The translations under genes were made by a program, and so were the position numbers. DNA of 64,000 nucleotides from Sulfolobus tengchongensis (GTDB taxonomy: Archaea; Thermoproteota; Thermoprotei_A; Sulfolobales; Sulfolobaceae), in assembly GCF_036967215.1 (NCBI RefSeq), contig NZ_CP146016.1, positions 1,923,337-1,987,336 of the forward strand, in the 5' to 3' direction. Shown in pieces: positions 38,926 to 48,304 of the stretch. The first letter of the stretch is position 1. The number at the start of each line of letters is the position of its first letter. The notes beneath the pieces were generated by a model. The model worked only from the letters and a program-made list of their open reading frames with translations. It was not told the DNA's origin and made no database searches.

Positions 38926-40389
38926 ATGTCTGATAACTACGACTTGAGGTATGCCTATAGAGCGCTGTTTATATTAGCACCAATAGCTATAGCTGTTATG
39001 TACACCGAATCAATGCTTATTCCTTCTTTACCTACAATTGCTAACGACTTCAACGTTAACTCAGCAACAGTAAGTTGGGTATTAACGGCATATTTGATTA
39101 GTGGAGTAGTGGCGAATCCAATAGTAGGAAAACTAGGAGACATTTATGGGAAGAAACGTATACTTGTTTACGTTATGATAATATACACTATTGCTGTAAC
39201 CTTAAATGGTTTTGCTCCGAATTTCACATCGTTCATTATATTTAGAACGATTCAAGGTATTGGCTTAGGTATGTTTCCATTAGCTTTTAGCCTAATAAGA
39301 GAAGAATTCCCCCCTCATTTAGTTCCAAGAGCACAAGGTATTGTTAGTGCAATGTTTGGCGTAGGTTCCGCTATAAGTTTACCAATTGCTGCTACTGTTG
39401 CCCAGGATTTAGGTTGGCAATACAATTATCATATTGTAATTCCCTTCGTAATATTATTAACTTACCTTACTTCAAAGGAAATAAGGGAGAGTAAATACAT
39501 TAACCCAAACTCGAAGATTGATTATATAGGAGCTGGTATACTAGGTTCTTCCTTAGCCTCGATGACTACTGCTTTTTCTGAGGCGCCTACATGGGGTTGG
39601 ACATCTGTAGACTTTCTAGTAACAATAGTTTCAGGTTTTGCGCTTTTCTTTATTTTCATATTATATGAAATGAGAGTTCCTTATCCACTAATTTCAGTAA
39701 ATCTGTTAAAGGAGAAAAACGTGCTAGCTGCAAATATAGCTGCTTTCGTTGCAGGATTCGGGATCTTTATGGCATATCAATCTATCACTTACTTATTGGA
39801 ACTACCAAACCCTACAGGCTTTAATTTAGATATTTTATCAACTGGACTGCTAATGTGGCCAGTATCATTAATGCAAATAATAGGTGCCTTACTTTCTTCC
39901 AGATTAATTCTGAGAACTGGAACCAAATTTATAGTAATAATAGCGTCTGCTATTCTATCATTCTTTTACTTTATTTTAGGATTAGTAGCAATAGCTGGTT
40001 CATCAGCAAGCCTTGCAAATGTCATAATATTATCTTCCTTAGCTACATTAGGTGCTGCTATGCTTAATGTAGTCCTAATAAACATCTTAACGTTTTCAGT
40101 AGAAAGGAGAGTCCTAGGAATAGCCACTGGTATGAATACAGTTTTCAGACTGATTGGAGGAGCTTTTGGACCATCAATAGCTGGTTCACTTTTATCAACT
40201 TACTATACTTATTTAGTATATCCAATAACATTAAATGGACAACAGACATTTCTACCAATTCAATTACCATCTGATTTCGCTTTTCAGTTGACGTTCTTTA
40301 TAGCCTCAATAGCCGGATTATTAATGATACTTATAGGAAGTATGACCAGAGATATAAAGATAAGGGGTACAATAGTATCGCAAGAATAG
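38926..40389 (+). CDS. MFS multidrug-type exporter (DHA2, 14 helices)
   Basis: 487 residues from ATG 38926 (a TTG directly before it is also possible). It has about 14 membrane helices. Motifs: VSWVLTAYLISGVVANPIVGKLGDIYGKKRILVY (motif A) and RTIQGIGLGMFPLAF. DHA2 proteins expel drugs or metabolites using the proton gradient. No regulator is adjacent. The call to the exporter branch is from the overall pattern. Confidence 0.85.
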   Translation: MSDNYDLRYAYRALFILAPIAIAVMYTESMLIPSLPTIANDFNVNSATVSWVLTAYLISGVVANPIVGKLGDIYGKKRILVYVMIIYTIAVTLNGFAPNFTSFIIFRTIQGIGLGMFPLAFSLIREEFPPHLVPRAQGIVSAMFGVGSAISLPIAATVAQDLGWQYNYHIVIPFVILLTYLTSKEIRESKYINPNSKIDYIGAGILGSSLASMTTAFSEAPTWGWTSVDFLVTIVSGFALFFIFILYEMRVPYPLISVNLLKEKNVLAANIAAFVAGFGIFMAYQSITYLLELPNPTGFNLDILSTGLLMWPVSLMQIIGALLSSRLILRTGTKFIVIIASAILSFFYFILGLVAIAGSSASLANVIILSSLATLGAAMLNVVLINILTFSVERRVLGIATGMNTVFRLIGGAFGPSIAGSLLSTYYTYLVYPITLNGQQTFLPIQLPSDFAFQLTFFIASIAGLLMILIGSMTRDIKIRGTIVSQE

Positions 40390-40484
40390 CTTATCATCAG
40401 CATTTTGAAATCAGGAAAATGTTTAACCTGCATAAACTTCGATTCCGCCTTAAAAAGGTGAAGCTTTCTGCTCACATTTTTGTA

Positions 40485-40586
40485 AAAGGGATAATTGCCT
40501 CTACTTAAAACTTCTTCCGCATGTTCAATTCTTTCCTTAGCCTGATTTATGTACGACCTTACCATGTCTAGATTATTCGATCTCAA
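40485..40586 (-). pseudogene. N-terminal remnant of a HEPN-domain gene
   Basis: MRSNNLDMVRSYINQAKERIEHAEEVLSRGNYPF is the usual start of HEPN proteins in HEPN/MNT pairs. After about residue 34 the similarity ends; the frame runs on to 40284 through sequence antisense to the MFS gene and is not HEPN. The start overlaps the end of the MNT gene by 14 bases, as in intact modules. Most of the toxin has been lost. Confidence 0.65.
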
Positions 40587-41088
40587 TCACGTCGCCGAAC
40601 TTATAGTCGGGTTTCAGCACCCAATACCATGCTTTATTACTTAACCAAACCCTTTTAGCCCCTAATTTCTTCAGTTCTTCAGAAATTCTATTTAATACCT
40701 TTTCCATGAAACTGTCCTTATCATAGACAATCACAGCATCGTCAATCATATCTAAATATTGAGGTGTGAAATGGGATGCTTCATCTTTGCTCTTAATTAT
40801 TGGTGATAAAGTAATGTAATAGCCTTGATCCATAAGAGATAAAATCAAGGGATCAACAACATCATAAGCCCTATTGAAAATGTCAAGACGTTTAGGTCTA
40901 TTTAGTGGTAAAGATTCAAAAACAACTAATAAATCAATATCGCTATCTTTCCTCGGATCGCCTCTGGCGACGCTCCCATACACTAATAGAGAAACTAAAT
41001 TATCATGATAAAGTGAAAGAAGAGCTTCAAGTAATGTTTCAACTACTTTGTTATAAGGTTTCGGTAAGCTTTCAATTCCCTTTTTCAT
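40573..41088 (-). CDS. Larger MNT-type nucleotidyltransferase of the second HEPN/MNT module
   Basis: 171 residues. The motif LLVYGSVARGDPRKDSDIDLLVVF (about 34-57) carries the GS and DxD metal site. A longer C-terminal part (about 100-171) resembles nucleotidyltransferases paired with HEPN proteins of the Sulfolobales. Its HEPN partner downstream is truncated. ATG 41088 opens MKKGIESLPKPYNKVVETLLEAL. Confidence 0.8.
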   Translation of the reverse strand: MKKGIESLPKPYNKVVETLLEALLSLYHDNLVSLLVYGSVARGDPRKDSDIDLLVVFESLPLNRPKRLDIFNRAYDVVDPLILSLMDQGYYITLSPIIKSKDEASHFTPQYLDMIDDAVIVYDKDSFMEKVLNRISEELKKLGAKRVWLSNKAWYWVLKPDYKFGDVIEIE

Positions 41089-41157
41089 AGGTGAAAATTG
41101 GAAAAAGAGAGATAAAACCTTATTTAGAATTAAGACTTCTTCCTTGTATTTTACATT

Positions 41158-42291
41158 TTATGCTTTACTGAAATACTTCCCTTTCAAGTATTCTAATACC
41201 TTAGGTATATTTATTTTCATTGGACAAACTTCCCTACAATTGCCGGCATGACTACACAATAACGCTGGCCTATAATCACCATAAACTATTGCACTCCACA
41301 TTGCTCCCATTGGACCGGAATATGGTGGAACTCCCCATTTACCATCTAAAGCCCTATAAACCGGACAATGAAAATGACATCTTCCGCATCTTATACATAG
41401 TAATGCTTCTCTTAACACCGAATCCTCGTTTGCTTTTCTTCTTCCATTATCTACTAAAATTAAGTGAAATTCCTTAGGACCATGGGCTGGTGAGACTCTT
41501 TTTTGCTCTACATCACCAGTTGATGAAGGACCAGATGTGACATTGATATAAGTAGGGGGATAAAGTCCAGCGTAAGCAGCTTGAACTAAAGCTTCGTAAA
41601 TCGCGTATTCTAAATTAGGTAAAATTTTCTCCACGCCCGTTATTGAGATATGTACTGGGGGAACTACACTGCTCATCCTTATATTACCTTCATTTTCTAC
41701 TAGAACTATGGATCCAGAATCAGCTGCTACTGCATTAGCACCAGTTATACCTATATCGGCTGTCAAGAATTTCTGTCTCAGAAATTCTCTCGCTACTCTC
41801 ACTATATCTTCATGTTTATCTCCTGGATCTATCCCTAACTTTTCCTTTATAAGTTCTCTTATTCTCTCCCTAGTCATATGAACTGCGGGTGCGATTATAT
41901 GCGATGGTGGTTCATCAGCGAACTGTATGAGTAATTCTCCTAAATCTGTTTCCCATACCTCATTACCTAATGATTGTAAATACTTTCTTATCCCAGTTTC
42001 ATAAGCTACCATTGACTTGCCCATTACAATTCTTTTTCCACTTCCTACAATTTTACTAACGATTTCCCTTGCTTGTTCTGCATTTTCAGCAAAGTAAGCT
42101 TTACCTCCTATTCTCTCGACTGACTTCATAGTCATTTCTATATAATAATCTAAATTGCTTAGTACTTCTAACTTGCCTTCTCTAACTTTTCTAGCTAAGT
42201 CCTCTAAATAAGGATGCTCTCTCAATACTTTAAACACTCTAGGAACGTTATGCTCTACCCCTCTCTTTATGGCAATATCCCAATCACTCAC
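41158..42291 (-). CDS. LutB-like iron-sulfur/LUD-domain protein
   Basis: 377 residues. The LUD domain (about 65-260) includes [27 protein letters not shown]. It is followed by two ferredoxin-type cysteine sets: [17 protein letters not shown] (about 297) and [20 protein letters not shown] (about 345). Members of this family work with a CCG-domain protein in L-lactate or glycolate oxidation. The ATG overlaps the stop of the CCG-domain gene upstream. It is shorter at the C-terminus than bacterial LutB. Confidence 0.8.
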   Translation of the reverse strand: MSDWDIAIKRGVEHNVPRVFKVLREHPYLEDLARKVREGKLEVLSNLDYYIEMTMKSVERIGGKAYFAENAEQAREIVSKIVGSGKRIVMGKSMVAYETGIRKYLQSLGNEVWETDLGELLIQFADEPPSHIIAPAVHMTRERIRELIKEKLGIDPGDKHEDIVRVAREFLRQKFLTADIGITGANAVAADSGSIVLVENEGNIRMSSVVPPVHISITGVEKILPNLEYAIYEALVQAAYAGLYPPTYINVTSGPSSTGDVEQKRVSPAHGPKEFHLILVDNGRRKANEDSVLREALLCIRCGRCHFHCPVYRALDGKWGVPPYSGPMGAMWSAIVYGDYRPALLCSHAGNCREVCPMKINIPKVLEYLKGKYFSKA

Positions 42292-43177
42292 CTTTAATCA
42301 CCTCTGCAAAATCATAAGCCTCTACATAAGGGGAAAGATTAGCATAGCAAAATGGACAAGCTAAGAGGACTTTACTGTTAACACTCTTTAATGCCTCAGC
42401 CCTACTTTTAGCTATCTTATCACTTATCTCCTTATTCACTGGTGCTAATGGTCCACCGCAACACATTGAAGTTTCCTTGCCTGTAACCATCTCATCCTCC
42501 TTTAGTATTATCCCAGAATTCTTAATAATATCCCTAATTATATCTCTCATCCCTAGAAATCTTGAATATAAGCAAGAATCATGAAATACATAAGTTCCTT
42601 CCCCTCTTATTTTAACACCCCTTAGTACTTCAAAATAATTTACAATTTCTACATTCCAAGAGATCATCTCCTTAATTCTAAATAAAGTATAGTGAGTATG
42701 TGGATCCACTGTTATTATCTTTTTTACATTATGTGAGGAGAAGAAATCGACTAGCTTTTTAGCGTACTCTTTGAATTCCTCTATCATCCCCATTTCCAAT
42801 AGAATTGTACCACTATATGGTTCTTCATCATATAAGTAGCCAAAATCTTGGGTCTTTTTAAGTATCATAGCAATATTCCTCAAAATTTTATTGGAACGTT
42901 CATCTTTGGGTTTATAAAAAACCTTCAAGAAAGAGGAAAATCTTTCTACACCTTTAAACCTAGATAAGGAAGGTAATATTTCATCGAATTTCTTACCTAA
43001 TTCCGCCAACTGATATGCACAACCAGTGTAAAGGATAGTCTCACCTCCTTTCTTAATATTTAACCCGTTAGCCCACTCATAACAGACACTTTTATTTACC
43101 GGGAAGGGAAGATAGTCCTCCATTAAATACTTCACTAAGTTTTTTCTAATGAAATTAAGTTGTTCCTCACTTATCAT
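42284..43177 (-). CDS. LutA/GlcF-like CCG-domain iron-sulfur protein
   Basis: 297 residues. There are two cysteine-rich CCG-type regions: [19 protein letters not shown] (about 49) and the set DSCLYSRF...[10 protein letters not shown]...[11 protein letters not shown] (about 200-285). Such subunits pass electrons in lactate/glycolate oxidation complexes and heterodisulfide reductases. It overlaps the LutB-like gene by eight bases, so a two-subunit complex is likely. The flavin dehydrogenase partner is not in this stretch. Confidence 0.8.
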   Translation of the reverse strand: MISEEQLNFIRKNLVKYLMEDYLPFPVNKSVCYEWANGLNIKKGGETILYTGCAYQLAELGKKFDEILPSLSRFKGVERFSSFLKVFYKPKDERSNKILRNIAMILKKTQDFGYLYDEEPYSGTILLEMGMIEEFKEYAKKLVDFFSSHNVKKIITVDPHTHYTLFRIKEMISWNVEIVNYFEVLRGVKIRGEGTYVFHDSCLYSRFLGMRDIIRDIIKNSGIILKEDEMVTGKETSMCCGGPLAPVNKEISDKIAKSRAEALKSVNSKVLLACPFCYANLSPYVEAYDFAEVIKGE

Positions 43178-43239
43178 TAAGACTAATTATCTTGTTATAT
43201 AATAAGTTTTTATCCTAACGTGTGCAATATTATATATGT

Positions 43240-43869
43240 ATGATTGTGAAAAACTTCATAACTGGACCTCTAGCTACTAACACATATTTAGTAATATCAC
43301 AAAATGAGGCTATAATAATTGATGCAGGAGGAGATATGAATGAAGTTATCAATGAAATACGAAAGAACAAACTATCATTAAAATACATTATAGCTACTCA
43401 TGGACACTTTGATCACATTATGGGAGTTAACCAACTAAAGAATGAATTTCCCTCTACTAAATTCTTAATTAATGAAAAGGATTTAGGGTTATTAAAAAGA
43501 GCTAGCAGTATGGCATCAACATTCCTAAACCTATCAATATCAGATATAGTGAGTCCAGATGAATACATAAGGGAGGGAGATGTAATAAAAATTGGTGAAA
43601 ATAGTTTAAAGGTAATTGAAACCCCCGGACATACGATGGGGAGCATTTGCGTTCTTACTAATGGTTACATATTTACTGGAGATACTTTATTTTACGGTAC
43701 TGTGGGCAGGACTGATTTAGGTGGATCTGAGAAGTTATTAAGAGAAAGCTTGGAAAGACTAAAACAACTACAAGATGAACTCATAGTCTATCCCGGTCAC
43801 GGTCCATTTACAATCCTGGGTTATGAAAAAGTTAAAAATCCGTTCTTGACAATTGATATTCTTCCATAA
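43240..43869 (+). CDS. Metallo-beta-lactamase-fold hydrolase (glyoxalase II-like)
   Basis: 209 residues from ATG 43240 ([18 protein letters not shown]); an upstream in-frame start adds only six residues. Metal ligands: [10 protein letters not shown] (HxHxDH), His in [11 protein letters not shown], Asp in FTGDTLF and His in YPGHGPFT. It hydrolyses a thioester or similar compound. It is divergent from the LutAB-like pair. Confidence 0.85.
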   Translation: MIVKNFITGPLATNTYLVISQNEAIIIDAGGDMNEVINEIRKNKLSLKYIIATHGHFDHIMGVNQLKNEFPSTKFLINEKDLGLLKRASSMASTFLNLSISDIVSPDEYIREGDVIKIGENSLKVIETPGHTMGSICVLTNGYIFTGDTLFYGTVGRTDLGGSEKLLRESLERLKQLQDELIVYPGHGPFTILGYEKVKNPFLTIDILP

Positions 43870-43893
43870 TAATATAGAGAGGAAAAAATAAAC

Positions 43894-44127
43894 CTATTCT
43901 ATACTTTCTAATTTACTTTCTAAGTCATCTAACATAACTGATAATCTTCTTGATAATCTCTTGTCTTGGATAGAGTTTATTTTATCCCTTATTTCGTCTA
44001 GAAGTTCCCTAGCCTCGTCACATTCATCACAATTCGAATTACCGCAACTAACGCATTTTTCAACTATACGTTCAGCCTTATCTAATAATCTTCTAATCTC
44101 AGTTTCCATGATAGTGTATATCCCCAT
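43894..44127 (-). CDS. Small coiled-coil protein with a four-Cys cluster
   Basis: 77 residues (ATG 44127, or 44109 giving METEIRRLL). The motif KCVSCGNSNCDECDEA (about 24-39) can bind zinc. It is flanked by charged helices that suggest a hairpin of two coiled-coil segments. No family name is known to me. Single gene between the MBL gene and a long spacer. Confidence 0.6.
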   Translation of the reverse strand: MGIYTIMETEIRRLLDKAERIVEKCVSCGNSNCDECDEARELLDEIRDKINSIQDKRLSRRLSVMLDDLESKLESIE

Positions 44128-44700
44128 GTAATTTAATAAACTTTAGCTATAACTATGGAGAGTAAAGAAACTAAATCAATTTCATAGAAATGAATTCGTG
44201 GACGTCACTTATACGCAAGGAAAAGATAATATATTCCAATAAATAAAAATAAAAGATAAAATAGTTTTTATTATTATAATCATGATGAGATTATACTTAT
44301 TTTGAACCCTAAGTATGTTGGCTAGGGATAATATAACATTATACACTTCAAAAACCATGTTAAGTAAATATGAATTATTCCGCCCACACAGTTGAGCATA
44401 TAGTGAGAGAATTTAATGCTTCTTAAGGGAAAACTTACTATATCACATATAACAGAGACCCTCCCCTCCATAAGTAATTTCTGCCCTTATCAGCTCTACT
44501 ATAAATTACAGTCTTTTCAGCTTATGAAAATTTTCATAATTGGAATTTATCCCTAACCTCACCTTAATGACTTAAGCTTCCTTTACCTCAATAAGGTTAA
44601 ACTCGTAGATATCGTCGCTCTATCTAAATACACATTTGGTAAAATAATAATAAGAATTACATCTACTCCTCCTCAGTTTCTGACTTAAGTAATCTTTATA
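44128..44700. other. Long spacer, probably decayed sequence
   Basis: About 570 bases with no supported gene. The part at 44450-44660 has short coding-like pieces in several frames broken by stops, perhaps a dead transposase or other gene; no family can be named. Confidence 0.35.
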
Positions 44701-44735
44701 ATCATATTCTAAAATATGATATTTGTGAATATGAT
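44701..44735. promoter_or_regulatory. Operator with three ATCATATT/AATATGAT half-sites over the ATPase start
   Basis: ATCATATT (44701-44708) and AATATGAT (44713-44720) form an inverted repeat; a third AATATGAT (44728-44735) contains the ATG of the ATPase gene at 44731. A TATA-like TTTATAAT lies at 44694-44701. Bound protein would cover the initiation site and start codon. The layout parallels that at 57622-57646 with a different half-site. Confidence 0.5.
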
Positions 44736-46014
44736 ATTTATAGATAGGGAAAGGGAATTGGAAAGTTTACGTCAAAGACTTAATTCACCAAACTTTGAAC
44801 TCATAATCATCTATGGTCGTAGAAGAATAGGTAAAACTACATTAATATTGAAAGCAACAGAAAATACCGAAAATTCCATTTACTATCTAGCTACTGAAGG
44901 AAACAATCTTCAAAAATTTAAGGAAATCAGCAGAAAGAAATTCCCAGAGATAGAATATATTAAAGAAGATTGGGAAGCGTTATTCAATTTCCTAAAGGAT
45001 AAAGTAATAATCATAGATGAGTTTCCCTACATGATAGAAGAGGACAAAACAATAATATCAACATTCCAAAGAATAGTAGATAACATACTTAAAAATAGTA
45101 AAACGAAGCTAGTCCTACTGGGCTCATCAATTTCCATTATGGAAAACGCACTATCATACAAAAGCCCCCTATACGGAAGGAGAACAGCATCGATGAAAAT
45201 AAAGGAATTGAAATTCAAAGATTTAAAATACTATAATCTGTCAATAGAGGAGGCTATAAAGATTTACGGGTTTGCTGGTGGCGTTCCCTTTTATCTAAAT
45301 AAAGTGAGAACACCATTTTACAACTGGATTAATGAAGAATTAAAAAAACCTGACTCTTTCATAAAGGACGAAATAGATTTCCTTCTAAGATATGAATTTA
45401 AAGACATCTCAACATATAAGGAAATACTATTTGCAATATCATTAGGAAAAAACACCCTAGGTGAAATAAAGGATTTCGTGAAAGTTAAAGGCGATATAAG
45501 TTCCTACTTGAAAAAACTAGAAAGAATTGAATTAATTTCAAGAGAAGTTCCAGTTACAGAAGGAATAAGATCCAAGAGGGGAAGATATATCATAGTGGAT
45601 AACTTTACAAATTTCTGGTTTAGATTCATTTATCCCAACTTAAGTTTAATAGAAGAAGGTAAATATGAAATAGATGAAAAAGAATACAATGAGTATTTAG
45701 GTCTTGTCTTTGAAAAGATTTGCAGAGAGTACATCAAAGATAAATATAACGTTAAGAAGATAGGTAAACAATGGTGGAAAGATATAGAAATAGACATACT
45801 TGCATTGGGTGACATGAAAATTGCTGGAGAATGTAAATGGAGTGAAAACGTAAATCCCGTCAAAATATTAAGCAATTTAGAGGAGAAATTAAAAAAGCTA
45901 GATATTTCCGTAGATAAATATATCATCTTTGCTAGAAGTTTTTCAAATAATGAAAAAATAGATAAAGCTGAGTTTATAGATATAAAAAATATAAGAAAAT
46001 GGTTCTTTTCCTAA
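44731..46014 (+). CDS. Archaeal P-loop ATPase with DUF234-type C-terminal domain
   Basis: 427 residues from ATG 44731 (MIFIDRERELESLRQRL). Walker A is IIYGRRRIGKTTLIL (about 28-42) and Walker B VIIIDEFPYMIEED. A wHTH-like middle part (SLGKNTLGEIKDFVKVKGDISSYLKKLERIELI) is followed by a PD-(D/E)xK-like end FEKICREYI...WWKDIEIDILALGDMKIAGECKWS. Proteins of this kind are common in archaea, often mobile, with unknown function. The operator over its start codon suggests tight autoregulation. Confidence 0.85.
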   Translation: MIFIDRERELESLRQRLNSPNFELIIIYGRRRIGKTTLILKATENTENSIYYLATEGNNLQKFKEISRKKFPEIEYIKEDWEALFNFLKDKVIIIDEFPYMIEEDKTIISTFQRIVDNILKNSKTKLVLLGSSISIMENALSYKSPLYGRRTASMKIKELKFKDLKYYNLSIEEAIKIYGFAGGVPFYLNKVRTPFYNWINEELKKPDSFIKDEIDFLLRYEFKDISTYKEILFAISLGKNTLGEIKDFVKVKGDISSYLKKLERIELISREVPVTEGIRSKRGRYIIVDNFTNFWFRFIYPNLSLIEEGKYEIDEKEYNEYLGLVFEKICREYIKDKYNVKKIGKQWWKDIEIDILALGDMKIAGECKWSENVNPVKILSNLEEKLKKLDISVDKYIIFARSFSNNEKIDKAEFIDIKNIRKWFFS

Positions 46015-46392
46015 TCAAGAAGAATTTCTAGTAATAGTAGTAATTTTATAATATAAAATACATAAAATAATATCAAGATTATTTTATTCCGGACTTTTTA
46101 TCTAATGGAAGTGTTGTAAGGGCGGAGTAGCTTACCATTATTAATTTTAAGCCAAAGACCATCCACAAATGTTATGAGATAGTTATATCTCTCAATTTTT
46201 TATCTCTCACATAAAATGTTATAAAATGTTTTGACAATAGTAGAAAACTTATAACAATAAAAACACTACCATTAATTATTTCGCAAAATGACTTTAGCTT
46301 GATAAAAAATCTTAAACAGTCTTCATTATTCTACTAATAACTATTCACGGTAAGACAATATGCTCTCATTATATTTCACGTTATCCTTGTGA
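46015..46392. other. Intergenic, nothing recognised
   Basis: About 380 bases of AT-rich spacer between the ATPase and the end of the surface-protein operon. No hairpin terminator, frame or repeat stands out. Confidence 0.4.
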
Positions 46393-46881
46393 TTATGCGA
46401 ATGCAGTCTCATTAGGATAAATTTCAGCAAATACCGTAGTATTGTAGGCATCTAATTGAACTACTAATGTATAATTCCAAACTCTTGCTGGTAAGGTAAA
46501 GTTGTATATCAATGGAGCTGGTAATTTAACCACCTTATTTACTTTAACAACCGTGGAATTCACTAGACTTGTAACGTTATACCAGATTCCATTATTAGCA
46601 TAAAATACTCCTACTAACGTATAATTCTGATCACCTTTAATAACTATAAGAGAAGATTTACTTGGAGTAGAATTGAAAAATAGTAAAATAGAGCCCCCGT
46701 TTATCTGATTAACTACAACTTGATTATAGTTAAGATTTTTTACAGATGGAACAGAGTAATTACTTAGTATATAAAATAAAGGAATAAGTATAATAATTAT
46801 AATCAAAATAGCAATAATAAATCCTATATATTCAGACTGACCTAACATTCTAGAACTTTTATTCATAGATATTTCACTCAT
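46393..46881 (-). CDS. Pilin-like surface protein with N-terminal helix
   Basis: 162 residues from ATG 46881 (an inner ATG at 46866 gives MNKSSRMLGQSEYIGFII). A short basic head is followed by one long hydrophobic helix (YIGFIIAILIIIIILIPLFYILSNY), as in class III (type IV pilin-like) signal peptides, then a small beta-rich extracellular part with NxT/S sequons. It shares GVFYANNGIWYNVTSLVNST with GILYLNTNGVWTNITSLNYP of the 471-residue neighbour, so it is a short relative. Last gene of a four-gene operon. Confidence 0.65.
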   Translation of the reverse strand: MSEISMNKSSRMLGQSEYIGFIIAILIIIIILIPLFYILSNYSVPSVKNLNYNQVVVNQINGGSILLFFNSTPSKSSLIVIKGDQNYTLVGVFYANNGIWYNVTSLVNSTVVKVNKVVKLPAPLIYNFTLPARVWNYTLVVQLDAYNTTVFAEIYPNETAFA

Positions 46882-46886
46882 AATAA

Positions 46887-48302
46887 TCACAAATAATACC
46901 AATACTCTGTTATACCATAGATGACAGTAATGTTCATTGGTTGATTAATTATTATATAAAATGGAATATTTGGAAAATTATATTGCAGTCGCGTCCCATT
47001 TTGATATGATAATGTGACATTTCGTGCATTATAAGAATAATTAAGATAAGGATTGTTAATCTCACACATAATACATAATTCACCAGTGGTATGAAAGGAA
47101 TATTTGCCCCCCATTATCCAATAAGTGTTGTTATAATTATAAACTGTATTATTAAGTATCAGACAAACAGATGATGGGGCATTTATAGCTGATATATATA
47201 CTCGATAATAATTATAATTGTTCTTGTAATTTATATATACTTTTGGATTAGCATTAGTAGGAGGAATAAATACCAAAAACGATTTCGTAATATATGTCTT
47301 CCCATTGTATGTTGAATTAGAGTAAACATAATGCATGATTACGCCATTACTTTGTTGAGAGGTATCATTAAATTGTAGAGTATACACTGTAATATTTGCG
47401 TATCCTGCATATATAGAAATTGTGGTACTACCTTTAATAGTATAGTTCTGACCATCTACATTAACTATAACATTTACATTATTGTCATTAGTAATCACGT
47501 TTAGATTAACCGTAGTAAGTAAGGGAGAATAATTTCCAATTAACACCACAGGTTGACCCTCTAAAGTTACTTGTATACCTTGGCTTACAGTAGAATTCAC
47601 AATAGCTTTTCCAAGCACAATCCAGTTATGAAAGGTCCCAGTAATTATTTGACCTTTAGAGTTTTGATAATAGACATAAGTAGGTGCTTTAACTTTAAAG
47701 GATCCACTCTGATTTGGGAAAGATACTGGCGTAGTATAATTTACAAAATTTCCGTTAATATTTGTGGAAATATTCGTCGAGACTGAAAGTGGGCCAGATG
47801 TCTGATATATTTGGGTTAAAATCTCAACTCCGCCTTTTCCGCCAGTTGCAAAAGGTCCTATAGATGAACCAGGTTGGAGAAAGAATATATTACCAAGAGA
47901 GGTGACTATTATAATAGGCCTATTGGCGACGTAACTAGGTAAATTCAGTACTTGACCTTTGGAAATAATCAACGGATAATTCAATGAAGTTATATTAGTC
48001 CATACACCGTTTGTATTCAGATAAAGAATTCCAACTATTGTAAGATTTGAAGGGGGTTCAAAAGTACCGTTAGAGTATTCAATGTATATCGAACTTCCGT
48101 TATAATAAAATGAAGGATGACCAGTCGTCACTTGAGATACTTGAAGGTTCTGTAGATATACGTAATTATTTACAACAGATTGGGTAGATACATTGCTTTG
48201 CGACAAATTCTGCAAATAAAAGAGAATAGGAATAAAGACAACAAGAACTATGAAGACTAAAATTATAGCGGAAATTGTATTGGATAAAGCACGGCTATTC
48301 AT
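46887..48302 (-). CDS. Large pilin-like surface protein
   Basis: 471 residues from ATG 48302. MNSRALSNTISAIILVFIVLVVFIPILFYL is a class III signal peptide (cleavage expected between RA and LS), followed by a long extracellular region rich in Asn, Tyr, Ser and Thr with many sequons. The 548-residue product of the upstream gene has the same plan (FFLQPGSS/YFLNPNTS, HNWIVLGKA/QNWTIVGYG). The start is two bases after the upstream stop. An alternative start 42 bases upstream would add an unlikely Trp-rich extension. Confidence 0.7.
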   Translation of the reverse strand: MNSRALSNTISAIILVFIVLVVFIPILFYLQNLSQSNVSTQSVVNNYVYLQNLQVSQVTTGHPSFYYNGSSIYIEYSNGTFEPPSNLTIVGILYLNTNGVWTNITSLNYPLIISKGQVLNLPSYVANRPIIIVTSLGNIFFLQPGSSIGPFATGGKGGVEILTQIYQTSGPLSVSTNISTNINGNFVNYTTPVSFPNQSGSFKVKAPTYVYYQNSKGQIITGTFHNWIVLGKAIVNSTVSQGIQVTLEGQPVVLIGNYSPLLTTVNLNVITNDNNVNVIVNVDGQNYTIKGSTTISIYAGYANITVYTLQFNDTSQQSNGVIMHYVYSNSTYNGKTYITKSFLVFIPPTNANPKVYINYKNNYNYYRVYISAINAPSSVCLILNNTVYNYNNTYWIMGGKYSFHTTGELCIMCEINNPYLNYSYNARNVTLSYQNGTRLQYNFPNIPFYIIINQPMNITVIYGITEYWYYL

Positions 48303-48304
48303 TT

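Noticed and set aside
40284-40484. Open frame continuing the second HEPN start
   Set aside because: Past 34 residues it is antisense to the MFS gene and non-HEPN in character, so only the first part is kept as a remnant.
44450-44660. Possible dead transposase
   Set aside because: Short pieces in several frames but no recognisable motif or repeat, so no family claim is made.
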